NCBI RefSeq assembly: GCF_018614075.1
Contig: NZ_JAGGOZ010000026.1
Location: 1 to 64,000 of the forward strand
Origin: Streptomyces sp. ISL-94
GTDB lineage: Bacteria; Actinomycetota; Actinomycetes; Streptomycetales; Streptomycetaceae
Direction of reading: 5' to 3'
Length of the DNA: 64,000 nucleotides
Positions within the stretch are counted from its first letter, which is position 1, and every line of letters starts with the position of its first letter. The notes below the pieces were generated by a model. It saw only the letters and a program-made list of their open reading frames with translations, made no database searches and was not told where the DNA came from. Positions 16,868-24,334 of the stretch are shown here, one piece after another. The position numbers and the translations under genes were made by a program.

Positions 16868-16959
16868 TCTCCCTGCCCGCCGGGATGACCGGAACGGCCC
16901 CGCGCGGGCGGGGTGCAACACCGCACGTCCAGGCACCACTGACCAAGGAGGCAAGGACC

Positions 16960-17421
16960 GTGACCGTAATCCAGGAACGTCCCGCGACGGACGCCCGGAC
17001 GCTGATCGGCGCCACGTTGCGCGCAACGCTCGCGTCCAACATGCAGGCCAAGTTCCCCGAGCTCAGCGACGACCAGGCCGAGCGCGGCATCGGCCAGATG
17101 CTCGCCTTCCTCGCGGCCGGCGCGCACAGCGACACCCCGCTCAGCCCGTCCCCGCTCGTCGATGACTTCTGGCACGCCTTCCTGCTGCACACGCAGGCGT
17201 ACCAGGACTTCTGCGGGCAGATGCTCGGCAAGTTCGTCCACCACCAGCCAGGCTTCCTCGACAAGGCGGAGCACGGCGGCGGCAAGGCCCTGCGCGCCCG
17301 GACGGTCGACGCCATCGTCGCGGCCGGGTTCGTGATCGACATGGAGTTCTGGCCCGAGCTGGACCTCGCCGACTGCTCGCAGTGCCACGCCAACTGCCAC
17401 AACAGCCCCAAGCACGCCTGA
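16960..17421 (+). CDS. Glycine-rich-domain-like protein
   Basis: A 153-residue protein. GTG 16960 follows AAGGAGG at ideal distance. The segment LVDDFWHAFLLHTQAYQDFC (about residues 66-85) resembles the signature of the DUF1399/GRDP-like family, whose His and Trp residues are conserved but whose function is unknown. The C-terminus has a clustered Cys/His set (DCSQCHANCH) that could bind a metal. It is third in the regulator-led operon. The family call is moderate; the biochemical role is unknown. Confidence 0.7.
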   Translation: MTVIQERPATDARTLIGATLRATLASNMQAKFPELSDDQAERGIGQMLAFLAAGAHSDTPLSPSPLVDDFWHAFLLHTQAYQDFCGQMLGKFVHHQPGFLDKAEHGGGKALRARTVDAIVAAGFVIDMEFWPELDLADCSQCHANCHNSPKHA

Positions 17422-17506
17422 CGCACCGCCTGCGGCCGGTCCTCGGCTTGTGCCACGCTGTGGCCGAGCCGGGGACCGGCTTCCGTTCTGCACGAGGAGT
17501 GAGCGG

Positions 17507-18310
17507 GTGGACCGCACCGCATGGCTTGAACTCCCGCCCGAGGCCCGTAGCGCCGTCGAGACCTACACCGGCCCGGTGGAGCACGCCGAGACCGCAGAGA
17601 CCGGCGTCATGGCCCGCCTCGCCTGCACCCTGCACACCGCCACCGGTCCCGTCTTCGTCAAGGGCACCCGCAGCGACGAGCCGGCCGCATGGATGTACGA
17701 GTACGAGGCACGCGTCACCCGCGTAGCGCCCCTCGCCCCCCGCGTGCTCTGGCAGGTCGACGCCGACGGATGGCTACTCACCGGGTACGAATACGTGTTC
17801 GGCCCTCACCCCGACCTCGCCCCCGGATCGCCCGATCTCGGCTCCCTGATCACCGCGCTCACCACCATGGCGGCGGCCCCGTGGCCCGAGCAGGTCCGTA
17901 AGAAGCCGCTCCACATCCGATGGGCTGGCTTCTTCCCGACCGACCGTTACCCCGACCTTGAAGGCCGGGCACTCATCCACAGCGACGTGTCACCGCTCAA
18001 CATGCTGGCCACCGATGACGGCATCCGCGTACTCGACTGGGCCTTGGCCTGCCCCGGTCCGGCATGGGCCGACACCGCATTCGCGATCCCGCGGTTCGTC
18101 TACGCCGGCCACACGCCCGAGCAGGCCGAGGCGCTCGCCCGAACCGTCCCGGCCTACCGCGCCGCCGCGCCCTCGGCCGTGACCACCTTCGCGCAGGCCC
18201 TCTGTGCCGTATGGGAGAGTCGCGCGGAATCAGACCCCGCCCCCCACCGCGCTCCGCTCATCTCCGCGGCCCGAGCTTGGGCAGCCCATCGCGAGTACGC
18301 CAAGGTGTGA
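17507..18310 (+). CDS. Aminoglycoside-phosphotransferase-like protein
   Basis: A 267-residue kinase-fold protein. GTG 17507 has GAGGAG seven bases upstream. The Brenner-type catalytic motif LIHSDVSPLNMLA (about residues 159-171; H-x-D-x4-N) and the metal-binding VLDW (about 179-182) are present. The N-lobe is short, with a VFVKG strand (about 49-53). Members phosphorylate small molecules including antibiotics, and many have unknown substrates. As the last gene of the XRE-TPR operon on a mobile element, it could modify an intracellular metabolite; drug resistance is not established. Confidence 0.75.
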   Translation: MDRTAWLELPPEARSAVETYTGPVEHAETAETGVMARLACTLHTATGPVFVKGTRSDEPAAWMYEYEARVTRVAPLAPRVLWQVDADGWLLTGYEYVFGPHPDLAPGSPDLGSLITALTTMAAAPWPEQVRKKPLHIRWAGFFPTDRYPDLEGRALIHSDVSPLNMLATDDGIRVLDWALACPGPAWADTAFAIPRFVYAGHTPEQAEALARTVPAYRAAAPSAVTTFAQALCAVWESRAESDPAPHRAPLISAARAWAAHREYAKV

Positions 18311-18511
18311 AGCCCCCTCGGGTCCGGTTTCTTGGCGCTCCCGCGCGCGGAGGGCGCTTCGACCGGTCGCGACCCTAAGTCGGTACCCATGTGCGCGAGG
18401 CGGTAGGAACCGGTTCCGCGTGCGGGTTCATGGCGTTGTCAGTGCCCTGCTGTATTCGCGCACGCCCGCGCACAAGACACGACCGGTCGCGGACGGGCTC
18501 CGATGCAACCG

Positions 18512-18707
18512 GGGGACGGCGGGGACGTGGGGGACGCTCTTGGAACTCTCCCCTCTCCTTCTTCTCTTCTTCTCTGAGTGAGACAGAGGAGTGAAGGGGT
18601 GGAGCCGTCCCCTGCGTCCCACACATCGCCCCAGGGCAGCACCCGGCGGGGCGGGAGGGGGACGACCGGCGGTTGACGTGCGTCCCCGTCGTCCCCTGCG
18701 CGTCCCC
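18512..18707. repeat. GGGGACG iteron cluster, candidate origin
   Basis: GGGGACG occurs at 18512, 18521 and 18530, exactly 9 bp apart, and at 18658. Its complement CGTCCCC occurs at 18606, 18615 (last base changed), 18681, 18690 and 18701, mostly again 9 bp apart. That makes nine copies in about 200 bp, forward on the left and mainly reverse on the right, in the gene-free region 18311-18781. Between them lies a pyrimidine-rich tract (18546-18576). GACCGGTCGCG is also repeated at 18361 and 18481, 120 bp apart. The layout fits an iteron-type replication origin for the element's prim-pol system. Confidence 0.6.
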
Positions 18708-18781
18708 CGGACATGGAAGCGTTTAGAAAGGGCGGGCGCCGGCTCGGGCCGCCCTTCCATCGATCAGCTGAACCTGCCGGT

Positions 18782-19237
18782 TTACGAGGCGCCGCCTGAG
18801 GAACGAGGGCGGTTCTGGGCAACGAGCGAGGCCATGTCTTGCCCCGGAGGAAGCCGCCACTCAACTACGTGCAGGCCAGCTAACGCGATGACTTCCTCTG
18901 GCACACCCAGCCTGTGGAGAGGCGTGGCTCTATAGCGGTTAAGCCAAGCACTGCGTCTCTTTTGCTCACGCGGCTCAAGGTTTCGCCACGAGTCAAGGAC
19001 TACGCCCGGCGGCATCGATTCCTCTGATGACCGCTGCGCCACGATGTGTTGCACAAACGGGATGTACCCAGGATCACGTGCAAGCGCGACTAAGCACCAG
19101 GCGGTCGTTGGGGACATGGTCCCACCGTGAGCAGCGATGAGCCGTCGAGCCTTCCACTGCCAAAGTGGAGCGAGGAACCATCTCGCACTGTGCGCCCTCA
19201 CTGTGGGTCTCCAGGAAGCAACATCAACCACCCACAC
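18782..19237 (-). CDS. Hypothetical protein
   Basis: Up to 151 residues from GTG 19237. ATG 19117, preceded by GGTGGGA, is an alternative start giving 111 residues. It is mainly helical and soluble, with Trp- and Arg-rich segments (SAWLNRYRATPLHRLGVPEE). No domain is recognised. Codon third positions are less GC-biased than the flanking chromosome, consistent with recent acquisition. It lies 82 bp downstream of the SLATT-type gene on the same strand and could form a two-gene unit with it. Confidence 0.5.
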   Translation of the reverse strand: MWVVDVASWRPTVRAHSARWFLAPLWQWKARRLIAAHGGTMSPTTAWCLVALARDPGYIPFVQHIVAQRSSEESMPPGVVLDSWRNLEPREQKRRSAWLNRYRATPLHRLGVPEEVIALAGLHVVEWRLPPGQDMASLVAQNRPRSSGGAS

Positions 19238-19319
19238 CTGACATCGGTGAAGTCGCGGTCAGTTTTTAGCTCCATTGCGTATCCAGCACGCAGTTCTACC
19301 GGAGTGCACCGCAGGAACA

Positions 19320-20177
19320 TCAGCCTGCACGCTCTTCGCTCCCGGAGCTGGAGGTCTCCAACTGGAGCTCTCGTTTCCTCTGCTCTTCCTTCAAGCGCTC
19401 TACGTAGCGAGCGAACATCCTGAGCCGCTCAGCCTCGGGAAGCGGCGGCTCGTCATCCCGACCGGCGTACTCATCGAGCATGAACTGCGACGCGTTGTAA
19501 TGCTTCTCGATATCGTCGGCCGTCGACTGGAGATTGTATCCACGCTCGCGGAATTTAAAATAACCAGTGATGCCCGCAGAAATTCCGACAAGTGCACTGA
19601 GAGCAGCTGTCGAGAGCCGCAAAATCTGACTACTACCCTCATTCATGGCGGCAAGTGTGGACGTGACGATCGACCCGGTGATGATAATGCCCTGAAAGAA
19701 ATTATGGACGCGTCGGTTCTTGTTCGCTGATTTCCGATACTGGTCAATCAGATCCAGTGACGCTTCGCGATAGATCCGAAGCCCCGAGGGCGAGTCAAGG
19801 GGGAGCATTGCAGCGGCAGTCTGCCGGTCCTGGAGAGCGTTCCGTAGCGCGCCAGTTCGGTCAACGAGCTTCTTGCGGTTCTTCCAGAGCGCCCACCCCA
19901 TGGCGATCCATAGGCTGTTGACAATGACGAGACCAGCCCACCGGGTAAACACCGGCTGGGTCTTCCACAGCCCAACGATGACTGTGTAGCCCAGGAGGAA
20001 AGTGAGGGTGATCCCGCCCATCAGGCACAGGAGGTAGATCCTCTGAAGAGTCCGCGACGTCCGGAGATCGTCTTCGATCTCATCGAAGATCTTTACGCTG
20101 GCTCGGTAGTGCTCCTGCCGTCGCGACTCATCCACCTCGGAGATGACAGCAGTTGGATCGGCGCTTCCCTGACTCAC
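19320..20177 (-). CDS. DUF4231/SLATT-type two-TM effector-like protein
   Basis: About 285 residues from GTG 20177; ATG 20225 would add 16. Two transmembrane pairs are visible: LLCLMGGITLTFLLGYTVIV / GLVIVNSLWIAMGWALW, then GIIITGSIVTSTLAA / LSALVGISAGITGYF. The second pair sits in a DUF4231-like segment with YRKSANKNRRVHNFF before it and WNRYR-like charged helices after it (FKFRERGYNLQSTADDIEKHYN). SLATT/DUF4231 proteins are predicted pore-forming effectors in nucleotide-signalling conflict systems. No CD-NTase or TIR partner is adjacent, so a defence role is inferred from family alone. Confidence 0.65.
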   Translation of the reverse strand: MSQGSADPTAVISEVDESRRQEHYRASVKIFDEIEDDLRTSRTLQRIYLLCLMGGITLTFLLGYTVIVGLWKTQPVFTRWAGLVIVNSLWIAMGWALWKNRKKLVDRTGALRNALQDRQTAAAMLPLDSPSGLRIYREASLDLIDQYRKSANKNRRVHNFFQGIIITGSIVTSTLAAMNEGSSQILRLSTAALSALVGISAGITGYFKFRERGYNLQSTADDIEKHYNASQFMLDEYAGRDDEPPLPEAERLRMFARYVERLKEEQRKRELQLETSSSGSEERAG

Positions 20178-20602
20178 TCGCGGCCCCCGCCTAGTACCAC
20201 TTACCCCGGCCGTCACTGAATGCATGTAAATTAAGTGACGCAAGTTGGTGATCATAAATTTGGCCCGCCGGACGAGCAAGAGCGCCTTACGGGCCACTCC
20301 CGACAGGTCGAATCAGGCCAAGATCTTATTGCGAAAAGCGATCGATCCGAGCAGAGGTCCAAGGTTGGCGCGGCGAGACTTAAGGGAAGGTCGAAATTTC
20401 TTTCGAAATCCCACTGAGTTGCTTTCCAGGTGAAGCTGACTCTCTTTTTGTGGCGTCACAAGTCGCCGTGCTCCACTTTCGCCACTCGGCTACCACGGGA
20501 GACGCCTCAAAGCCGGGGGCGCGGCGCATGTCTCCGTACACCTCCCTCGAACACGCAAGCGCCTCGCAACCGCTGCAGTCCGGAGCACGGTGTGGCGTCT
20601 GG
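20178..20602. other. Gap between SLATT-type gene and replication genes
   Basis: About 425 bp, the most A+T-rich stretch of the element (TGTAAATTAAG near 20225, CATAAATTTG near 20255, GAAATTTC near 20390). It should contain the SLATT gene promoter on the minus strand. An inverted repeat TTGTG-GCGT-CACAA is at 20448-20461. No ORF is likely. Confidence 0.45.
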
Positions 20603-22171
20603 CTATGAAGTTGAGCTGCAGGTCACGGCGTAGACCTTGCCGTGTTTGTTGCTGCCCGAGGTGCGCGCCACGTGGATGCCTCGAGCCCGGAGCGCCGGGG
20701 CGACCTGTCGGATGCGGGCGCTCAGTACGGCCGGTGTCTTGGGCCAGCCGTCGGCAAAGCCGCGGCCGTCGCTGCTGAGCTGCCGGTGAAGGTCGCCCAT
20801 GGTGCCCTGCCAGCCGCCGGGCGGGAAGGCGGGGGAGGCTGTCCAGTCGCGCAGGGCGCCGGCGACCGGGTGGCCATCGAGGACGGCGTCGTTCAGGGCG
20901 TCTTGGGCGCCGTTGAAGGCAGCAAGGCTGCGCCAGCCAGTGACGCGGTCAAGCGCGTGGAGCAGTTCGGCGAAGTCGGCGAGCCGGGGGCGCTCGGTAA
21001 GGTCTGCGGCGGCATGCGGGAGGTCGGCCCACACGACGGCGGCGAGGTCGAGCAGGGCGCCGAGGATGCGCGGGTGCGCCTGCTCGTACGCGGCCCACAG
21101 GGCGCTCGCGGTGCGTCGCTGGTCTCGGCGGATGGGCTGGAGTTCGAGCGGCATCATGCGCTCGGCGAGGTCGTTGCGGAGCGCCCCGAGGTCGATCCCG
21201 GTCAGCAGTACGGGGCGCTGGTAGGTCAGCACGTTCACGTCGTCGTCGGTGTAGAGGGCGCGGGTCACCTGCGCGTCGCCGGTGACGATGCGGCACAGGG
21301 CGTCGGACAGCCAGCCGGGCAGCCCGGAGAGGTTGTCGAGGGCGAGCACCCATCCGGCCGCGGTGGTCGGGCCGAGGTCGCGCAGGTTCTCGGGCGCCTG
21401 CCGCAGCGGCGCACGGGCGCCCTCGATGATTCCCGTGAGCATCTGGCCCGAGGTGCTCTTTCCGGTGCCCTGTTCGCCGGTCAGATAGGCAATGGGCCGC
21501 GGTATGCCGGGACGCAGCGCGGCCAGCAGCCAGCCGACCGCGAGCGGCAGCGTCTCGGGAGTGAAGGGCAGCAGTGCGGAGAGTTCCCCGATGCCCTCGC
21601 GCCAGCCGCCGGCCGGGCGGTCCGGGCGTGGCAGAGGGCGAACCAGCTTGCTGCGGCGCCAGATCGGCCCTGCCTCAGGGTCCGGGCACGTCAGGGTCCA
21701 CCCGTCCGGGGCGATGCGGACCGACTCCCCGTCGGGGCGGCCGAGGTCGAGCCAGGACACCGCCGTGTCCTCGGGGTCCGCAGCGACGCGCAGGTGCAGC
21801 TCGGTCTCGGGTGCGCGCATGGCGAGGGCATCGAGCGTGGCGACGGCATCGGCGAGGGCGGTCTGTGAGGGCGTGCGGTCCTGCTCGGTGACGTAGATGC
21901 GGGTGAGGTGCTGCCGCAGGCTGCCGGTACCGGTGTGGGCTGCTGCGCGCAGTGGCACGGCGATGGCCGGCCCCTCGTACGGGACCGCGTACGGGGCGCC
22001 GTTGTGGTGCAGGTACCGGAAGCGGTTCTGCCCGAGCACGCGCAGCACCTCGGCCTGCGGGGGCTGCCGTTCCTGCTTCGCTGCGCGCGGCTGCTCGCCG
22101 CCCTGCTCCGTCATCGGGAAGGGGACGACGGAGCGGGCGGCGGCGAGCGAGTCAAAGGCTGGGGTGCTCAC
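20603..22171 (-). CDS. P-loop ATPase of the replication module
   Basis: A 522-residue protein whose GTG overlaps the stop of the upstream prim-pol gene (GTGA), so translation is coupled. The central ATPase has Walker A GEQGTGKST (about residues 228-236) and a Walker B-like WVLALDNLSG (about 268-277), followed by a conserved RPVLLTGIDL strand. This resembles phage/plasmid D5-type or SF3-like primase-associated helicases. The N-terminal 180 residues resemble regulatory domains of such proteins. It would act with the prim-pol protein to unwind the element origin. Helicase activity is inferred from domain and operon, not shown. Confidence 0.8.
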   Translation of the reverse strand: MSTPAFDSLAAARSVVPFPMTEQGGEQPRAAKQERQPPQAEVLRVLGQNRFRYLHHNGAPYAVPYEGPAIAVPLRAAAHTGTGSLRQHLTRIYVTEQDRTPSQTALADAVATLDALAMRAPETELHLRVAADPEDTAVSWLDLGRPDGESVRIAPDGWTLTCPDPEAGPIWRRSKLVRPLPRPDRPAGGWREGIGELSALLPFTPETLPLAVGWLLAALRPGIPRPIAYLTGEQGTGKSTSGQMLTGIIEGARAPLRQAPENLRDLGPTTAAGWVLALDNLSGLPGWLSDALCRIVTGDAQVTRALYTDDDVNVLTYQRPVLLTGIDLGALRNDLAERMMPLELQPIRRDQRRTASALWAAYEQAHPRILGALLDLAAVVWADLPHAAADLTERPRLADFAELLHALDRVTGWRSLAAFNGAQDALNDAVLDGHPVAGALRDWTASPAFPPGGWQGTMGDLHRQLSSDGRGFADGWPKTPAVLSARIRQVAPALRARGIHVARTSGSNKHGKVYAVTCSSTS

Positions 22172-23217
22172 GCGGCGGCCCCGGCGTGTGTGCGCGGGTT
22201 CCGCTCGCCGGCGGTGAGGCCGGAGCGAATCGCGGCCTCGGCCTCGCGGTCTGACAGTCCACCGTGCCGAGCAGCGTCGAGCAGCACGTCGGCGAGCTGT
22301 CCCCGGTCGAGGCGGCCGGCGGCGCAGAGGGTGCCGAGGTTGAAGGAGGCGCGGTTGAGCGTGGCGTTCCGGGTGCCGGGCTGCGCCTCGGCGACGGCCC
22401 GCAGCTCGGCCTCGACCGCAGCGGCGGCGTACCCGCTGCCCATGCTGCGCGTCCGCCAGGGCAGCACCGTGCGGGGCCGCTCGGGGCGTACGCGGTGCCC
22501 GGTGCGGTCGAGGTCGCGCGCCAGCCACACCGGCAGCTCGGCAACCGTGCGGCAGTCGCCGAGCGCCGTGTACGTGCCCGAGCGGGTGACCGTACCCGGG
22601 GCGACCGCGTACGAGGAACCGGCGCGCACGTCGAGCTGCCAGCCCAACGCCCCTGCGAGCGGGCGCCACGCCGTACCGGCCGGAGCGCGGAACCAGTAAT
22701 GCACTCCGCCGGAAGGCGTGCGCACGGTGAGAGTTTCGGGTCCGCAGCCGGGCAGCACAGCCCGCCGCGCCTCGACGAGCAGGGCGAGGGTGTCTCGGCC
22801 GTCGATGATGCTGCCGGGATTGATGTCGTTGGGCAGGTCCACACCGGGGAGCAGCTCGGCGAGGTCCTCGGGAGGCTGCCCACCGTGACAGTCCACATCG
22901 AGGATCACCAGACCGGACGGGCCCGCGGCGACGCCGACCCCGGCGGCCGGAGTACGGGCCCACCATGAGGCGATCCGGTCGGGGTCGGTGGTCGCGGCGA
23001 GCACGCCGTGACACGGGCGTCCGGCGGCGATGCACTCGCAGCCGTGCCCATCGTGGGCGACGTGTTGAGGGTTGGGCCGCTCCTTGCTACCCGCCGAGCA
23101 GCGATCGCAGCCGCGGACAGGCACTTTGGTGCCCGGGGCGAGGGGGTGCACGTACCAGCCCTGCGCGGCGGCCCATAGGGCGACGCGACGCGGGGAGGGT
23201 GCCAGTTCGGGGTTCAA
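22168..23217 (-). CDS. Prim-pol (bifunctional primase/polymerase) protein
   Basis: A 349-residue protein. TTG 23217 is chosen because family proteins begin just before PSPRRVALWAAAQGWYVHPL and no better start exists after the upstream stop at 23234. The archaeo-eukaryotic primase-like domain is recognisable: W-x-VHPLAPGTK (about residues 20-30), a Cys/His cluster (CDRCSAG ... CECIAAGRPCHG), the catalytic acidic strand LVILDVDCH (about 95-103), and SGGVHYWF (about 155-162). These are replication initiators on many actinomycete integrative elements and plasmids. It is co-oriented and coupled with the downstream ATPase and follows the excisionase gene after 16 bp. Confidence 0.85.
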   Translation of the reverse strand: MNPELAPSPRRVALWAAAQGWYVHPLAPGTKVPVRGCDRCSAGSKERPNPQHVAHDGHGCECIAAGRPCHGVLAATTDPDRIASWWARTPAAGVGVAAGPSGLVILDVDCHGGQPPEDLAELLPGVDLPNDINPGSIIDGRDTLALLVEARRAVLPGCGPETLTVRTPSGGVHYWFRAPAGTAWRPLAGALGWQLDVRAGSSYAVAPGTVTRSGTYTALGDCRTVAELPVWLARDLDRTGHRVRPERPRTVLPWRTRSMGSGYAAAAVEAELRAVAEAQPGTRNATLNRASFNLGTLCAAGRLDRGQLADVLLDAARHGGLSDREAEAAIRSGLTAGERNPRTHAGAAA

Positions 23218-23233
23218 GAGGTGGCTACCCCGT

Positions 23234-23479
23234 TCAGGCCGCTGTGTGCTCGGCAGAATCCACCGAGACACCGAGGAAGCGCAGCAGGTCGTACCGCGTG
23301 CACCGGTACTGCCGACCGAGGCGCAGCACGCGTATGGGGTACGTGCCCTGCTTGGCCATGGCATAGCCCTGCGTGCGGCCGATCCTCAGCGCCCGATTGG
23401 ACACGTCCAGGGAGAAGCTCACCGGCAGAGCGGTCAGCTCGGCGTGGGTCATTTCCCGGTTGAGCGGGGGGCGAATCAC
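23234..23479 (-). CDS. xis: Excisionase-like HTH protein
   Basis: An 81-residue protein. GTG 23479 has TAGGAGT five bases upstream. It has a MerR-like winged helix ending in YPIRVLRLGRQYRCTRYDLLRFLGV (split here: YPIRVLRLGRQYR, then CTRYDLLRFLGV), typical of excisionases and replication-associated HTH proteins next to prim-pol genes. It would bind att-proximal arm sites and bias the integrase towards excision. The gene heads the minus-strand replication operon and is divergent from the XRE repressor across a region full of TGCACTC repeats, so repressor control is likely. Confidence 0.75.
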   Translation of the reverse strand: MIRPPLNREMTHAELTALPVSFSLDVSNRALRIGRTQGYAMAKQGTYPIRVLRLGRQYRCTRYDLLRFLGVSVDSAEHTAA

Positions 23480-23493
23480 CGAAACTCCTAGCG

Positions 23494-23595
23494 TGTCGAT
23501 ATGCACTCTAGAGAGTGCGACTTGAACTTGATCACACGCTAGCGGCATCGACTGGTGGAGTGCAACACGCCGCGCTAACATGTCGATATGCACTC
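23494..23595. promoter_or_regulatory. Repressor operator region between xis and XRE
   Basis: TGTCGATATGCACTC occurs twice exactly (23494-23508 and 23581-23595). Its core TGCACTC appears inverted at 23513-23518 (GAGTGC) and 23558-23564 (GAGTGCA). GCACTC-TAGA-GAGTGC at 23503-23518 is a symmetric operator. The right copy overlaps the XRE start codon, implying autorepression. TAACAT at 23576-23581 is a -10-like element a few bases before the ATG. Confidence 0.7.
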
Positions 23596-24334
23596 CGACC
23601 CTCAGAATCTCAGCGACCTCGCGGCAGACCAGATCCGGAAGCACCGGACGCGCCTCGGGCTCAACCGTGAGCAGCTCGCCGAGGAGTGCGCACGTGTCGG
23701 GGCCCCGGAACTGACGTACGCGGCCATCACGAACATCGAGACCGGTCGCCGAGACAAAGACGGCAAGCGGCGCCGGGAGATCACCATCGACGAACTGCTC
23801 ACGTTCGCCTATGCCCTGGGTGTCCCACCGCTGCTGCTGATGCTTCCGCTCGGCGACATGGACGCCACCCCCTCACCGGCCCGGTGGGGTGGCCTGCACC
23901 CGTACTACGCATGGCGTTGGATCACCGGCGAGGAGCCGCCGGCATTCCTCCACACGGACGGCCGGATCTACGTGGACAGCGAGAAGATCGGCGGGGCCGA
24001 AGGGCACAGCCGTATCGGCGTCTGGCGTGAGGTTGCCGCACCGACCGAGGTGTACCGCGAGCTCCAGACAGCGCAGGCCCTACTCAAGAAGGCGAGCGGT
24101 CATCACCACTTCACACAGGCCCGCCACGGCGACGACGCCGAGCAGACGCTGACCGCTCGCCGTGCCTATCTCGACTGTTTGCAGGAACTCGCCAAGGCCC
24201 TCAACTCGATGATGCAGTACGGCCTGCGTGTCCCGTCGTACAGCGCCAAGTGGGTCAACGACATGCGGGAATTCGAGATGCTCGATCACCCCGAGGCCGT
24301 GGAGATTTTCGAACCGAAGGAGAACACGGATTGA
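23588..24334 (+). CDS. XRE-family repressor of the element
   Basis: A 248-residue protein with an N-terminal Cro/CI-type HTH (RTRLGLNREQLAEEC ... ITNIETGRR, about residues 18-60). The C-terminal part is not recognised and may form a dimerisation or sensing domain. The start overlaps an operator repeat and a -10-like element lies a few bases upstream, so the mRNA may be leaderless. Its TGA overlaps the TTG of the integrase (TTGA), so both proteins are made together. By position it is the master repressor controlling excision and replication. Confidence 0.85.
   Translation: MHSDPQNLSDLAADQIRKHRTRLGLNREQLAEECARVGAPELTYAAITNIETGRRDKDGKRRREITIDELLTFAYALGVPPLLLMLPLGDMDATPSPARWGGLHPYYAWRWITGEEPPAFLHTDGRIYVDSEKIGGAEGHSRIGVWREVAAPTEVYRELQTAQALLKKASGHHHFTQARHGDDAEQTLTARRAYLDCLQELAKALNSMMQYGLRVPSYSAKWVNDMREFEMLDHPEAVEIFEPKENTD

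Noticed and set aside
18439..18864. Minus-strand frame of 141 codons across the iteron region
   Set aside because: No start context or domain; composition follows the GGGGACG repeats, so the region is treated as noncoding.
20603..23035. Single 810-residue replication protein spanning both frames
   Set aside because: The upstream 290 residues are the shadow of the prim-pol gene; a GTGA overlap at 22168-22171 gives a clean start for the ATPase.
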